Shown here: positions 37,119-46,833 of the stretch, in pieces
Position numbering within the stretch: position 1 is the first letter of the stretch
How the letters are laid out: each line of letters opens with the position of its first letter
NCBI RefSeq assembly: GCF_000165485.1
Contig: NC_014623.1
Span: 3,801,501-3,865,500, forward strand
Reading direction: 5' to 3'
Source of the DNA: Stigmatella aurantiaca DW4/3-1
GTDB taxonomy: Bacteria > Myxococcota > Myxococcia > Myxococcales > Myxococcaceae
DNA length: 64,000 bases
Notes under the pieces: model-generated
Database searches by the model: none
Seen by the model: the letters and a program-made list of their open reading frames with translations, nothing else
Told to the model about the DNA's origin: nothing
Program-made: the position numbers and the translations under genes

Positions 37119-38225
37119 CTACATTCCGTCCAGCAGCCCCATCCGGTCCTTGAGACGGAGGACACGCCGCACTGCGGCGTCCAGGCGCTCCGTGTTCTGG
37201 GGCGTCGATTCGGCCAGCGTCATCAAGATGCCGAAGTAGTCCAACCCCTGGGCCCAGTCGGGGGGGGCGGTGGTCAGGATGAGATCATTTCCCGCCAGGA
37301 AGGCCTGCCGGAGCACCTCCTCTGGCTCGGCGCCGATCTGATCGGCCAGGGCGCGGATGGCCACGTCGTCGGTCACGCTGAGCCCCCCGCCCTCATGCGC
37401 CAGGGCCACCAAGGCTGGCTCGAGGATGGCGGGCTTCGGTCCAAACCGTGAGTAGACGATGTTCGACATCATCACCCCTCCCAGGAAGCGGTCCGCTGCC
37501 CGGAATGCCTCGGCCTCCCTGCGCACGCGCGCCTCGTCCCAGTCGACGGTGGCGCGCTCGTGGTCCGAGTCGGCGTCGAGGTCTCCATAGCCTGGGAAGT
37601 GCTTGCCGATGGCCACCACCCCCGCCTTGGCCAGGCCTCGCGCGAAGGCCGTGGCTTTCTTCTTCACCACCGCGGGGTCTCCCGAGAAGGCGCGCCCATT
37701 GCGGAACATGTGGCCTTGGGGAGCCACATCGAACACAGGGGCCAGGTTCATGTTGAGCCCCACCTCCTGCATGGCCTTACCGGCGCGCAGGCCCCACGCC
37801 TCGACTTCGGCGTCCTCCAGCGCGGCCAGCTCCCGGGCGAGCGGCAGGGCCTTGAGGGAGGGGTACCGGTCGAGCCGGTTGAAGCTCCCGCCTTCGATGT
37901 CCACCGCGAAGAAGGGCGGAATCCGGGCGCGCTCCCGGCTCGAACGGATGCGGGCCTTCGCCGCGTCGAGCTTCTTGAGCGTGCCGCCCACGAACAGCAC
38001 GCCCCCCACCTCCACGGGCCCGTCCTTGTTGAGCTGCGGGTAGGCCAGGAGCAACTGCCCCACCTTCTCGCGCAGGGACAGGGTGGCGAGGAGGCGCTCC
38101 ACGCGTGCTTCGTTGGGAGAACGGCTGCTGAAGCCCTGCGGCTTGCCTGCTTGAGCGGAGGCGCTACCCGGGACAAGCAGCACGAGCGCGAGGAGGACGA
38201 GCGATGAACGGAGTGCGGCGCTCAT
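37119..38225 (-). CDS. Exported GH3 beta-N-acetylhexosaminidase-like enzyme
   Basis: A 368-aa one-domain glycoside hydrolase family 3 protein, like NagZ. A signal peptide (SLVLLALVLLVPGSASA) makes it exported, unlike cytoplasmic NagZ of enterobacteria. The family marks are KHFPGYGDLDADSDHE (the KH(F)PGHGxxxxDSH motif that carries the acid/base His, with an extra Asp) and the nucleophile Asp286 in SVTDDVAI. NagZ-type enzymes cut N-acetylglucosamine from cell-wall fragments. First gene of the three-gene hydrolase set; divergent from the CAP lipoprotein. RBS weak. Confidence 0.85.
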   Translation of the reverse strand: MSAALRSSLVLLALVLLVPGSASAQAGKPQGFSSRSPNEARVERLLATLSLREKVGQLLLAYPQLNKDGPVEVGGVLFVGGTLKKLDAAKARIRSSRERARIPPFFAVDIEGGSFNRLDRYPSLKALPLARELAALEDAEVEAWGLRAGKAMQEVGLNMNLAPVFDVAPQGHMFRNGRAFSGDPAVVKKKATAFARGLAKAGVVAIGKHFPGYGDLDADSDHERATVDWDEARVRREAEAFRAADRFLGGVMMSNIVYSRFGPKPAILEPALVALAHEGGGLSVTDDVAIRALADQIGAEPEEVLRQAFLAGNDLILTTAPPDWAQGLDYFGILMTLAESTPQNTERLDAAVRRVLRLKDRMGLLDGM

Positions 38226-38337
38226 GGCGCCCAGTCTCGCTCTCGCAACAGTCCTTTACGACGTGTTTTCTTTGGTGCAGTCTTCCCGGTGAAGTCTGGA
38301 ATACGTGTAATAGCAGCAAACTTCAAAGGAGAGAACC

Positions 38338-38949
38338 ATGGTGCGCATGAATCGTTCGGGGGCCGTTCTGGTGGGGTTCGCGTTGCTGGCGGGATGTGGC
38401 GCGGAGGAGCACGTCGAGGCGACGCCCGACGGGGTGGTGGGCGAGGCCCTCCAAATCGAGGGCTCCGGGGAAGAGGGGTACTCGGCCCTGGCCTACTGTG
38501 ATGACGTGACGACGTGGGATGCGAACTGGGCCAACTTCGAGAGCCAGGTCCTCACGCTGGTGAACCAGCGGCGCGCGGCGGGTGCGAGCTGTGGCGGCGT
38601 GAGCAAGCCCGCCGTCCCCGCGCTCGCCCTCGATACGCGGCTGCGCTGTGCCTCGCGCAAGCACTCCAAGGACATGGCGGTGAATAACTTCTTCAGCCAC
38701 ACGGGCACGGGCAACACCACGCCCTGGGACCGGATGGCCTCCGCGGGCTACACCAGCTACACGTCCGCGGGCGAGAACATCGCCGCGGGCCAAACCACGC
38801 CCGCCGCGGTCGTGACGGGCTGGATGAACAGCACCGGCCACTGCAACAACATCATGAACGGCAGCTTCAAGAAGCTGGGCGTGGGGTACTACTACCGGGC
38901 TGGCAGCACCTACGGGCACTACTGGACGCAAGACTTCGGCGCCCCGTAA
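38338..38949 (+). CDS. CAP-domain (SCP/PR-1-like) lipoprotein
   Basis: A 203-aa protein. AAAGGAG lies before the ATG at 38338. A signal peptide ends in lipobox L-A-G-C (Cys21). Residues about 70-203 form a CAP domain: LVNQRRAAGASCGG, then HSKDMAVNNFFSHTG, then AGENIAAGQ, then GWMNSTGHCNNIMNGSF, ending with YWTQDFG. The His/Glu/His metal-site residues (HSKDM, GENI, TGHC) are intact. Four Cys suggest two disulphides. Bacterial CAP proteins act in adhesion or as hydrolases with unclear substrate; surface anchoring here is predicted. Confidence 0.9.
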   Translation: MVRMNRSGAVLVGFALLAGCGAEEHVEATPDGVVGEALQIEGSGEEGYSALAYCDDVTTWDANWANFESQVLTLVNQRRAAGASCGGVSKPAVPALALDTRLRCASRKHSKDMAVNNFFSHTGTGNTTPWDRMASAGYTSYTSAGENIAAGQTTPAAVVTGWMNSTGHCNNIMNGSFKKLGVGYYYRAGSTYGHYWTQDFGAP

Positions 38950-38962
38950 GCGCCCCGCGGGC

Positions 38963-38989
38963 GCGCCGGTCTCTTTCAGGGACCGGCGC
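38963..38989. terminator. Bidirectional hairpin between convergent genes
   Basis: Perfect 9-bp stem GCGCCGGTC / GACCGGCGC around a 9-base loop, between the CAP gene stop and the transporter stop. Its place suggests termination for both; there is no U tract. Confidence 0.55.
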
Positions 38990-38994
38990 ACCGC

Positions 38995-40527
38995 TCACTG
39001 GGAAGAGGACGCCATCGCCCGTTTCAGCGGCTTGTTGAACAGCCAGATGGCGGTGCCCGCGGCGAGCCCCATGACCATGAGGACGAGGAAGAAGCCCTCC
39101 TTGGACATCGTCGTGTAGAGCCGCCCGATGAAGCCGGACAGGGTGTTGCCGAAGAAGCTGGACATGTACCAGATGCCCATCATCAACGAGACGACGCGCA
39201 CCGGAGCCACCTTCGTCACCAGCGACAGGCCGATGGGGGACAGGTAGAGCTCGCCCACGGTCAGCAGCATCGCGCAGGCCACGGGCCAGAGCAGGCTGCC
39301 CGTGCCATCGCCCACCACGCGGGCCCCCACCACCATGACGATGAAGGACAGGCCGAGGATGAAGCAGCCAATGGCCATCTTCGCCACCGAGGAGGGTTCG
39401 GAGCCACGCTTGCTCTGCCAGGCCCAGAAGCGATCGAAGAACGGCGCCAGCACGAAGATGAAGAAGGGGTTGGCGGACTGGTACCAAGTGGAAGAGGCCC
39501 ACGAAGGCCAATTCGATTTCTCGTCGGCCCAGGTCTGCATCGTGTTGCCTTGCTGCTCGTAGACGGCCCAGAAGACGATGTTGAGCGCGCACAGCGCCAC
39601 CAAGGCCCACACGCGCTTCCACTCGCCGGGGGTCAGCGGCTGCGCCTGGGCCATCGCGCCGTTGTCCTCCCGCTGCTGCCGGGTGTCCGGGGCGAGGTAC
39701 TTCTGCCCGAAGAGCTGCACCAGCAGGCCCAGGCACATGCCCACCCCCGCGGCGAGGAAGCCATAGCGCCAGCCCACCATCGCCGCCAGGGTGCCGCAGA
39801 TGAGGTTGCAGATGAAGGCGCCCAGGTTGATGCCCACGTAGAAGATGGTGAAGGCACCGTCGCGGCGAGGATCTCCCGGGGGATAGAGGCTGCCCACCTG
39901 GGTGGCGATGTTCGGCTTGAAGAAGCCGTTGCCGATGATGAGCAGCAGCAGGCCAATGAAGAACAGGGATTCGGAGCCGAAGAGGACGAACTGGCCCAGG
40001 GCCATCAGGATGCCGCCGATGAAGACCGACTGCCTCTGGCCCAGGTACCGGTCGGCGAGGAGACCGCCCGCGACTGGCGTCAGGTAGACCAGGCCCGTGT
40101 AGATGCCATAGAGCACCGAGGCGTTGGGGCTCACGCTGCACGTCTGCTGGGCGATGCTGTGGGCCGTGTCCGCCGCCAGGGGCAGGATTCCCGCGGCCGC
40201 GTCGCCCGCCATGAGGCCCTTCACCTTCTCCGTGACGCACAGGGAGAGTTCCGAGGGGTCCACCGAGGGCAGCAGGGACCGGATGAAGCCCCAGCCCAGC
40301 ACCTCCTCCGGGTTGCCCACCCCGTCATAGGCCTTGCCCTGCAACGTCTGCCGCACGGTGATGAACAGGTAGTTCACCATGTACAGCTTCATGAGGCCGC
40401 GCATCCCGTAATACGAGAAGCGCTCCCACATCTCGGTGAAGAAGAGCACGAAGAGACCGACGGGGTGTCCCAGCCATTGGCGGTTCGAGGCAGGGCCCTT
40501 CCACTCAACAGGCGCGGTCGATGACAT
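38995..40527 (-). CDS. POT/PTR2 family proton-coupled peptide transporter
   Basis: A 510-aa inner-membrane transporter with about 12 to 14 helices. AGGAG precedes the ATG. The proton-coupling ExxERFxYY motif is intact in helix 1 (FFTEMWERFSYYGMRG), and the second POT signature follows (FTIFYVGINLGAF). The family, which includes DtpA and PepT, imports di- and tripeptides using the proton gradient. That suits a predator that makes extracellular dipeptides, for example by the S46 peptidase encoded 8 kb away. The GST gene lies upstream on the same strand but is separated by a terminator-like hairpin. Confidence 0.92.
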   Translation of the reverse strand: MSSTAPVEWKGPASNRQWLGHPVGLFVLFFTEMWERFSYYGMRGLMKLYMVNYLFITVRQTLQGKAYDGVGNPEEVLGWGFIRSLLPSVDPSELSLCVTEKVKGLMAGDAAAGILPLAADTAHSIAQQTCSVSPNASVLYGIYTGLVYLTPVAGGLLADRYLGQRQSVFIGGILMALGQFVLFGSESLFFIGLLLLIIGNGFFKPNIATQVGSLYPPGDPRRDGAFTIFYVGINLGAFICNLICGTLAAMVGWRYGFLAAGVGMCLGLLVQLFGQKYLAPDTRQQREDNGAMAQAQPLTPGEWKRVWALVALCALNIVFWAVYEQQGNTMQTWADEKSNWPSWASSTWYQSANPFFIFVLAPFFDRFWAWQSKRGSEPSSVAKMAIGCFILGLSFIVMVVGARVVGDGTGSLLWPVACAMLLTVGELYLSPIGLSLVTKVAPVRVVSLMMGIWYMSSFFGNTLSGFIGRLYTTMSKEGFFLVLMVMGLAAGTAIWLFNKPLKRAMASSSQ

Positions 40528-40580
40528 TCAATCTCCTGAAGGCCGACCGTCCTCGCACCAAACACCGAGGGAGGCAACAA

Positions 40581-40611
40581 GAGGGCGGGATGCGTTGCGT
40601 CAACCGCCCTC
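40581..40611 (-). terminator. Intrinsic-like terminator after the GST gene
   Basis: Perfect 8-bp stem GAGGGCGG / CCGCCCTC around a 15-base loop, with TTGTTGCC following in the leftward transcript. It should separate GST from the peptide transporter. Confidence 0.55.
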
Positions 40612-40625
40612 GTGTCCGCCCAAGC

Positions 40626-41237
40626 CTACGACTTGGTGAGGCCTTCGGCCTCCAGCGTGGCCTTGACGGCGGGCCGGGCGCTGACGCGCTCGTGGAAGGA
40701 CTTCAGCGCGGGCCACTGGGCGATGTCCGGGCCCAGGTTCTTGGCCCAGTTCAACATCACGAACAGGTAGGTGTCCGCCCCGGTGAGGTGCTCGCCCAGC
40801 AGGAACGGCTTGCCCTCGAGCTGCTTGGCGACGTACTCGAAGCGCTTGCTCAGCTTCTCGAGCGCGGCCTGCTTGGCCTCCGCGGTGATGGCCGGGTTGA
40901 ACAGCGGGCTGTAGGTCTTGTGAATCTCGGTGCCGATGAAGTGCAGCCACTCCTGCAGGCGGGCCCGCTCGAGCGAGCCGGCCGCGGGCGCCAGCTTCGT
41001 CTCCGGCTTCTGGTCCGCGACGTACTGGACGATGGCGGGGCCCTCGGTCAGCACCTGGCCGTTGTCGAGCTGCAGTGCCGGCACGTAGCCCTTCGGATTG
41101 ATGCTGTAGTAGTCCGTGCCCTTCTCGGTCTTGTGGGAGCGCAGATCGACCTTCTCGATCTCGAACTTCAAACCGGACTCGCGCAGCACGATGTGGGGCG
41201 ACTGGGAGCAGGCACCCGGCGTGTAATAGAGCTTCAT
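40626..41237 (-). CDS. Glutathione S-transferase, beta-class
   Basis: A 203-aa cytoplasmic enzyme of usual length. The N-terminal thioredoxin-fold domain has MKLYYTPGACSQSPHIVLRE with Cys10 of bacterial beta-class GSTs (similar to E. coli GstA), the cis-Pro region YVPALQL and the glutathione-contacting EGPAIVQYVAD. The C-terminal helical domain starts near residue 90 and has GADTYLFVMLNWA. The reaction joins glutathione to electrophiles or reduces peroxides; the specific role is unknown. The ECF sigma gene lies 70 bases upstream on the same strand, so common control is possible. Confidence 0.93.
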   Translation of the reverse strand: MKLYYTPGACSQSPHIVLRESGLKFEIEKVDLRSHKTEKGTDYYSINPKGYVPALQLDNGQVLTEGPAIVQYVADQKPETKLAPAAGSLERARLQEWLHFIGTEIHKTYSPLFNPAITAEAKQAALEKLSKRFEYVAKQLEGKPFLLGEHLTGADTYLFVMLNWAKNLGPDIAQWPALKSFHERVSARPAVKATLEAEGLTKS

Positions 41238-41307
41238 GTTCGGAGGTCTCCTGGGCGGCGGGAAAGGCCCGCTCCATATAAGACCTGCGGTCGAGTCGGG
41301 TAGCCCC

Positions 41308-41817
41308 TTATGGGCGTTGATCGCGTTCCTCCAACACTTCCAGGGTCCTCACCCGTCCCCGGTGGAGCGCGCTCTTCACCGTGCCCTCGGGGATGTGCAG
41401 CACCTGGGCAATCTCCGGGTAGCTGAAGCCCCGCACCTCCCGGAGCCACAGCACCTGGCGCTGAAGCTCGTTGGTCTCCTTCAGGGCCTCTCCGAAGTGC
41501 CGCTGCATCTCCTGGCCCACTGCCTGGGCTTCCGGAGACGCGGGCTCCTGGGGCTCGTGGCTCAGCCGCTCCCGGCGCTTGCGCGCCCTGAGCCAGTTGA
41601 TGCTGCTGTTCACCATGATGCGGTGCAGCCACGTCGTCCAGGCGGCCCGTCCCTGGAAATTTTCGGGCTGATGGGCCAGACGGGCGAACACGTCCTGGAC
41701 CACGTCCTCCGCATCGTCGGAGTCCCCCACGATGCGCCGCGCAATGGCCAGCGCACGGGTACGATGCATACGGTAGATCTGCGTGACTGCGGGTAAACCG
41801 GCGACACCGGCGGTCAT
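41308..41817 (-). CDS. ECF-type RNA polymerase sigma factor
   Basis: A 169-aa sigma-70-family protein. A perfect AGGAGG before the ATG at 41817 sets this start. Region 2 is intact (ALAIARRIVGDSDDAEDVVQDVFARL, with WTTWLHRIMVN), and region 4 shows its helix-turn-helix (GFSYPEIAQVLHIPEGTVKSALHRGR). No anti-sigma factor gene is adjacent, which is less usual for this class, so activity may be set by expression or by an unlinked partner. GST follows 70 bases downstream. Confidence 0.92.
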   Translation of the reverse strand: MTAGVAGLPAVTQIYRMHRTRALAIARRIVGDSDDAEDVVQDVFARLAHQPENFQGRAAWTTWLHRIMVNSSINWLRARKRRERLSHEPQEPASPEAQAVGQEMQRHFGEALKETNELQRQVLWLREVRGFSYPEIAQVLHIPEGTVKSALHRGRVRTLEVLEERDQRP

Positions 41818-41832
41818 GACTGCCTCCTGAAC

Positions 41833-41848
41833 CCCCCGCATAAGGGGG
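41833..41848 (-). other. Hairpin in front of the ECF sigma gene
   Basis: CCCCC / GGGGG stem around GCATAA, between the FHA-activator stop and the sigma RBS. It may limit read-through from the T2SS operon. There is no U tract, so terminator function is uncertain. Confidence 0.35.
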
Positions 41849-41921
41849 CCCCAGATTGCTAACGCGCGAGAGACTGAAACGTTTTCTCCCCGCGCCAGGT
41901 CAGGCCATGTCGGTGGAGGGC

Positions 41922-43559
<1,638 letters not shown>

Positions 43560-43664
43560 GCAGGCCTCCCTGGAGGGCCACCGGGGCTGGCTTTACACGA
43601 CGGAGCGCCGTCTTTTCAACCCAACAGGTTGGGTGGGGTTCAGGTGGCGATTCAGGTAGGGTGC

Positions 43665-44672
43665 TCAGCGCTTGGGCAGGAAGGACAGCTTGCCGAGGGA
43701 GCCACTCAGACGGCCCGCGCGGAACTTCGGATCGTCCTTGTCGGGGGGGAGGAAAGAGAGCCCCGCCCCCGCGGCGCCCAGTTTCTGCACCAGCTCCGGC
43801 TCGACGCGCAGCCTCACGTCCATGGCCGGCTCGGTGTACTGCAGGCGCGGCTTGAGCCGCAGGGTGCCCGTGGCCTGAAGCTCCAACTGATCGCTGCGAA
43901 GCTGCAGGGTCTCCACCGTGCCCTGGCCCTTCTCGAAGCGGACGACACCCTGCAACTCCCCCAGGGGGATGCTGGGCAGTCCCTCCGGGAACAGCAGGGC
44001 CACGGGGCTCTGGCCGACGAGGCCGGTGCCAGGCACGCTTCCATTGATTTGCAGACCCTGGCCCTCCAGGGCCAGCTCCCCGTCGGCCTGGGCCAGATCC
44101 GGCTCGCCCGGCTTGCCCCCCGTCCCCACGCCGGGGGGCAGGAGCAGCTCCAACGAGCCGTTCAGGCGGCCCACCATGTCCAGGCCGGTGAAGTTCTTGA
44201 GGTTGCCCTGGGAGGGATCCAACCCCGCGAGGCGCACCTTCAGCCGCCGCTCCGTCCTGCCGCCGATGGAGCCGCTCACCGTTCCCCCCATCACCTGGGC
44301 CTCGAAGGCCACGCCGAGAGGAAAGAGGGTAGGGCGCGCGAAGACGGACTCGAGGATCAGCGGCTCGCCCAGCTCCGCCGGAGCCAGCAGCTTCACTGCG
44401 TCCGGATCGCCGCTGGTGAGCGCCGCCATCGTCTCCGCGCTGAGTGGGGCGGGCGGCACGCTGAGGCGCACGTCCCGGGCCGTCATGCCGATGAGCCCCG
44501 GACGCAGCGAGCCGATGCGCAGGGCGTAGCCTGCCCGCAGTGCCTCGGTGGCCGCCCGGGCGCGCAGGGCGCTGTACGGGAAGGTCAGCAGGAAACAGAC
44601 GACGAGGGCCAGCACCGTGAAGGCGCTGTACCCCAGGACAATCTTCCAGCGGGCGGGCTTTTCGGTCGCCAT
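43665..44672 (-). CDS. gspN: Type II secretion protein GspN
   Basis: A 335-aa inner-membrane protein with one N-terminal helix (IVLGYSAFTVLALVVCFLL) and a long beta-rich periplasmic domain, as in the GspN family. It is the last structural T2SS gene, 4 bases after gspM, with no clear RBS, which suggests translation coupled to gspM. GspN is absent from many systems and its role is unclear; it may help place the secretin or the minor pseudopilins. Weak sequence conservation is normal, so the call rests on position and topology. Confidence 0.8.
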   Translation of the reverse strand: MATEKPARWKIVLGYSAFTVLALVVCFLLTFPYSALRARAATEALRAGYALRIGSLRPGLIGMTARDVRLSVPPAPLSAETMAALTSGDPDAVKLLAPAELGEPLILESVFARPTLFPLGVAFEAQVMGGTVSGSIGGRTERRLKVRLAGLDPSQGNLKNFTGLDMVGRLNGSLELLLPPGVGTGGKPGEPDLAQADGELALEGQGLQINGSVPGTGLVGQSPVALLFPEGLPSIPLGELQGVVRFEKGQGTVETLQLRSDQLELQATGTLRLKPRLQYTEPAMDVRLRVEPELVQKLGAAGAGLSFLPPDKDDPKFRAGRLSGSLGKLSFLPKR

Positions 44673-44676
44673 GAGG

Positions 44677-45234
44677 TTAATTCTTGAGCTTGTAGGTGGA
44701 GACGGTGGTCCAGGCCGTCAGGGATTCGGAGGCGGGGCGGGGCTCGACGCGCAGGTACTTCACCTTCACGATGCCCGGGCCGCTCTCCACGGAGCGCAGG
44801 AAGTCGGTCAGCTTGCGCAGATCCACGTCCGTGAAGGTCAGCTCCATGCTGCTCTCCAGGATCTTCCCGTCGCCGATGCCCACCTCGCCCTTGGGCGTCA
44901 TGTTGGGCACCTCGAGGCCGGAGGCCGTGGCCTTGTCGGAGATGTAGCTCAGCAGGCGCACGTCGCTGGCGGTGAGCTGCTGTTCGATCGACTTCCGGGC
45001 CTGCGTCGCCTCGTTGTAGCTGGCGGCCAGCTGCTGCACCTGCTGGAGCTTGGCCAGCTTGTCCTGGGTGCGGCGCCGGTAGCCCGAGGCGCTGTTGGAG
45101 AAGGACAGCAGGGTGATGAACAGGATGAAGACCAGCACGGCCGTGCCTGCCACCGTGACCAGCCGCCGCTCGCGGGCGCTGAGCTGGTCGAACCGGGTGC
45201 GCGCATCGGTGAAGAGTTGGCGAAGCTTGTCCAT
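44677..45234 (-). CDS. gspM: Type II secretion protein GspM
   Basis: A 185-aa bitopic inner-membrane protein: cytoplasmic start (MDKLRQLFTDARTRFDQLS), one helix (LVTVAGTAVLVFILFITLL), a coiled coil and a small ferredoxin-like periplasmic domain. It pairs with GspL in the inner-membrane platform. It starts 3 bases after the gspL stop. Size and layout match the family. Confidence 0.88.
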   Translation of the reverse strand: MDKLRQLFTDARTRFDQLSARERRLVTVAGTAVLVFILFITLLSFSNSASGYRRRTQDKLAKLQQVQQLAASYNEATQARKSIEQQLTASDVRLLSYISDKATASGLEVPNMTPKGEVGIGDGKILESSMELTFTDVDLRKLTDFLRSVESGPGIVKVKYLRVEPRPASESLTAWTTVSTYKLKN

Positions 45235-45237
45235 GTC

Positions 45238-46830
45238 CTAGCTCTCCACGGTGGGCTGGTTGGGGCACTGCACCTGGATGTCCAGGCGGAAGGAGACCTT
45301 GGATCCGTCCCGCGTCTTCTCCACCTTGCCCGGGCTCACTTCCTTGAAGCAGCGGTGGCCCTTGAGGGCGGTGGTCAGCGTGTCGATCTCCTTGGAGCTG
45401 TCCGCCTCTCCCTGGAGGATGATGCGCTCCAGGTCGATCTGGATGCGGTCCAGTTTCACCGGCACCTCGGCGGGGATGCGCTGGGTCACCTCTGCCAGCA
45501 GGTTGATCGCCGACTGCTGGGGCAGCGCCGCCGCGGGGCTCTCCACGCCCCGAAGCAGGTTGAGCGCGCGGTCGTAGTTCGTCTCGCAGGTGCCGAGGAT
45601 GCGCTGGGTGGTGGCGCACAGCAGCGCGTCCACCTGGGCTTCCCGTCGCGCGAGCACCGAGTTGCGGACCACGCCGCTGGCGATGAGCAGCAGGAGGAGT
45701 GTGGCGGCGAAGGAGGCGAGCAACCCCACCTTGTCCTTCACGTAGTCATAGTCGCCCTTGAAGGCGAACTCTCCCCGCCGGAGGTTGAACCGGGGCGCTT
45801 TGGCGCCGGAGGCCTGGCCCCGAAGCGCCAACGAGTATGCCTGGGCCACCTGGGGCTGGGCCTCGGGGGGCACCGTCGAGCTGGCCTCGTTCGGCAGCGC
45901 CAGCACGCGGGCCGGCATGTGGAGTTCCTTGCCGATCTGCTCGGCGAGCCCCTTCAGGCGCGCGGTGCCACCGCACAACACCACGGCCCCCACCTGGCGC
46001 CGGCTGCGCGCGGTGAACGACTTGAAGGTGGGCCGCAGCTCTCGCAGGAGCGGCTGGAGCCCTCGGAGAAAGGCCCCCGCGGCCCGCTCGGCGTCCGGCC
46101 CCTGCGAGGCGGCCACGCTGGCCATCGCCCCGTGCACTTCTTTCCAGTGGTGGGCCTCCGGCAGCGGCGTCTGAAACTCGGCGGCCAGCGCACGGCTCAG
46201 ATCCTTGCCGCCGCCCGAGAAGGTGCGGGCGAACTCCAGCCCCACCCCCGGCCGGCCGATGGCCACCGTGGTGCGCTCGTGGCCGATGTCCACCACGGCC
46301 ACCGCGTCCACCCCCTCGAACCCCTCGAACGCCGCGGGCGTCTGGAGGAAGAGGTTCTGGTAGGTGATGCCCGGGTGGGTGACGATGCGCGGGGTGACGT
46401 TCAGGTCGGTGAACAGCCCCAGCAGCGAGGCCAGCTCCTCCTTGCGCACCACGCCCACCAGCACGTCGCTGCTCGTCTTCTCCTTCTGCCCTGTCACCTG
46501 GTAGTCGAAGACGACGTCGGACAAGTCGAAAGGCAGCTGGCTCTCCACCTCGAAAGGCAGCGCTGCCTCGATGCGCTTCGGATCGGCAAAGGGCAGGGTG
46601 AAGGTGTGAGTCATCAGCGCTGGGCCGGGCAGGGCGATGATGACCTGGTCCGCCTGGAGCGCCGGGTTCGAGAGCAGCTCCTGGAGGGCGGCCTTCAGCG
46701 TCTCGTTGCGCTCACCCTCGGCGCGGCGCACCTCGGCGTAGGCCTTGGTGGCGTATCCCCTCATGTTCGACTCGAAGAGCACGCCCTTCACGGCGTAGCT
46801 GCCCAGGTCGAGGCCTAGAATCCGGGCCAT
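45238..46830 (-). CDS. gspL: Type II secretion protein GspL (PilM-like head)
   Basis: A 530-aa protein. The N-terminal 1-340 is an actin-like ATPase-fold domain as in PilM and GspL (ARILGLDLGSYAVKGVLFE, then VVDIGHERTTVAIG, then VVLCGGTARLKGLAEQIG). A helix at about 370-395 (VGLLASFAATLLLLLIASG) leads to a periplasmic ferredoxin-like domain. GspL links the ATPase GspE to GspM. The head keeps the DxGS phosphate loop, which GspL often loses, so it is closer to PilM than to enterobacterial GspL. Confidence 0.9.
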   Translation of the reverse strand: MARILGLDLGSYAVKGVLFESNMRGYATKAYAEVRRAEGERNETLKAALQELLSNPALQADQVIIALPGPALMTHTFTLPFADPKRIEAALPFEVESQLPFDLSDVVFDYQVTGQKEKTSSDVLVGVVRKEELASLLGLFTDLNVTPRIVTHPGITYQNLFLQTPAAFEGFEGVDAVAVVDIGHERTTVAIGRPGVGLEFARTFSGGGKDLSRALAAEFQTPLPEAHHWKEVHGAMASVAASQGPDAERAAGAFLRGLQPLLRELRPTFKSFTARSRRQVGAVVLCGGTARLKGLAEQIGKELHMPARVLALPNEASSTVPPEAQPQVAQAYSLALRGQASGAKAPRFNLRRGEFAFKGDYDYVKDKVGLLASFAATLLLLLIASGVVRNSVLARREAQVDALLCATTQRILGTCETNYDRALNLLRGVESPAAALPQQSAINLLAEVTQRIPAEVPVKLDRIQIDLERIILQGEADSSKEIDTLTTALKGHRCFKEVSPGKVEKTRDGSKVSFRLDIQVQCPNQPTVES

Positions 46831-46833
46831 CGT

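Noticed and set aside
43619-43634. ACCCAAC/GTTGGGT hairpin between gspN and the FHA activator as a terminator
   Set aside because: Only a 2-base loop and no U tract on either strand; too weak to call.
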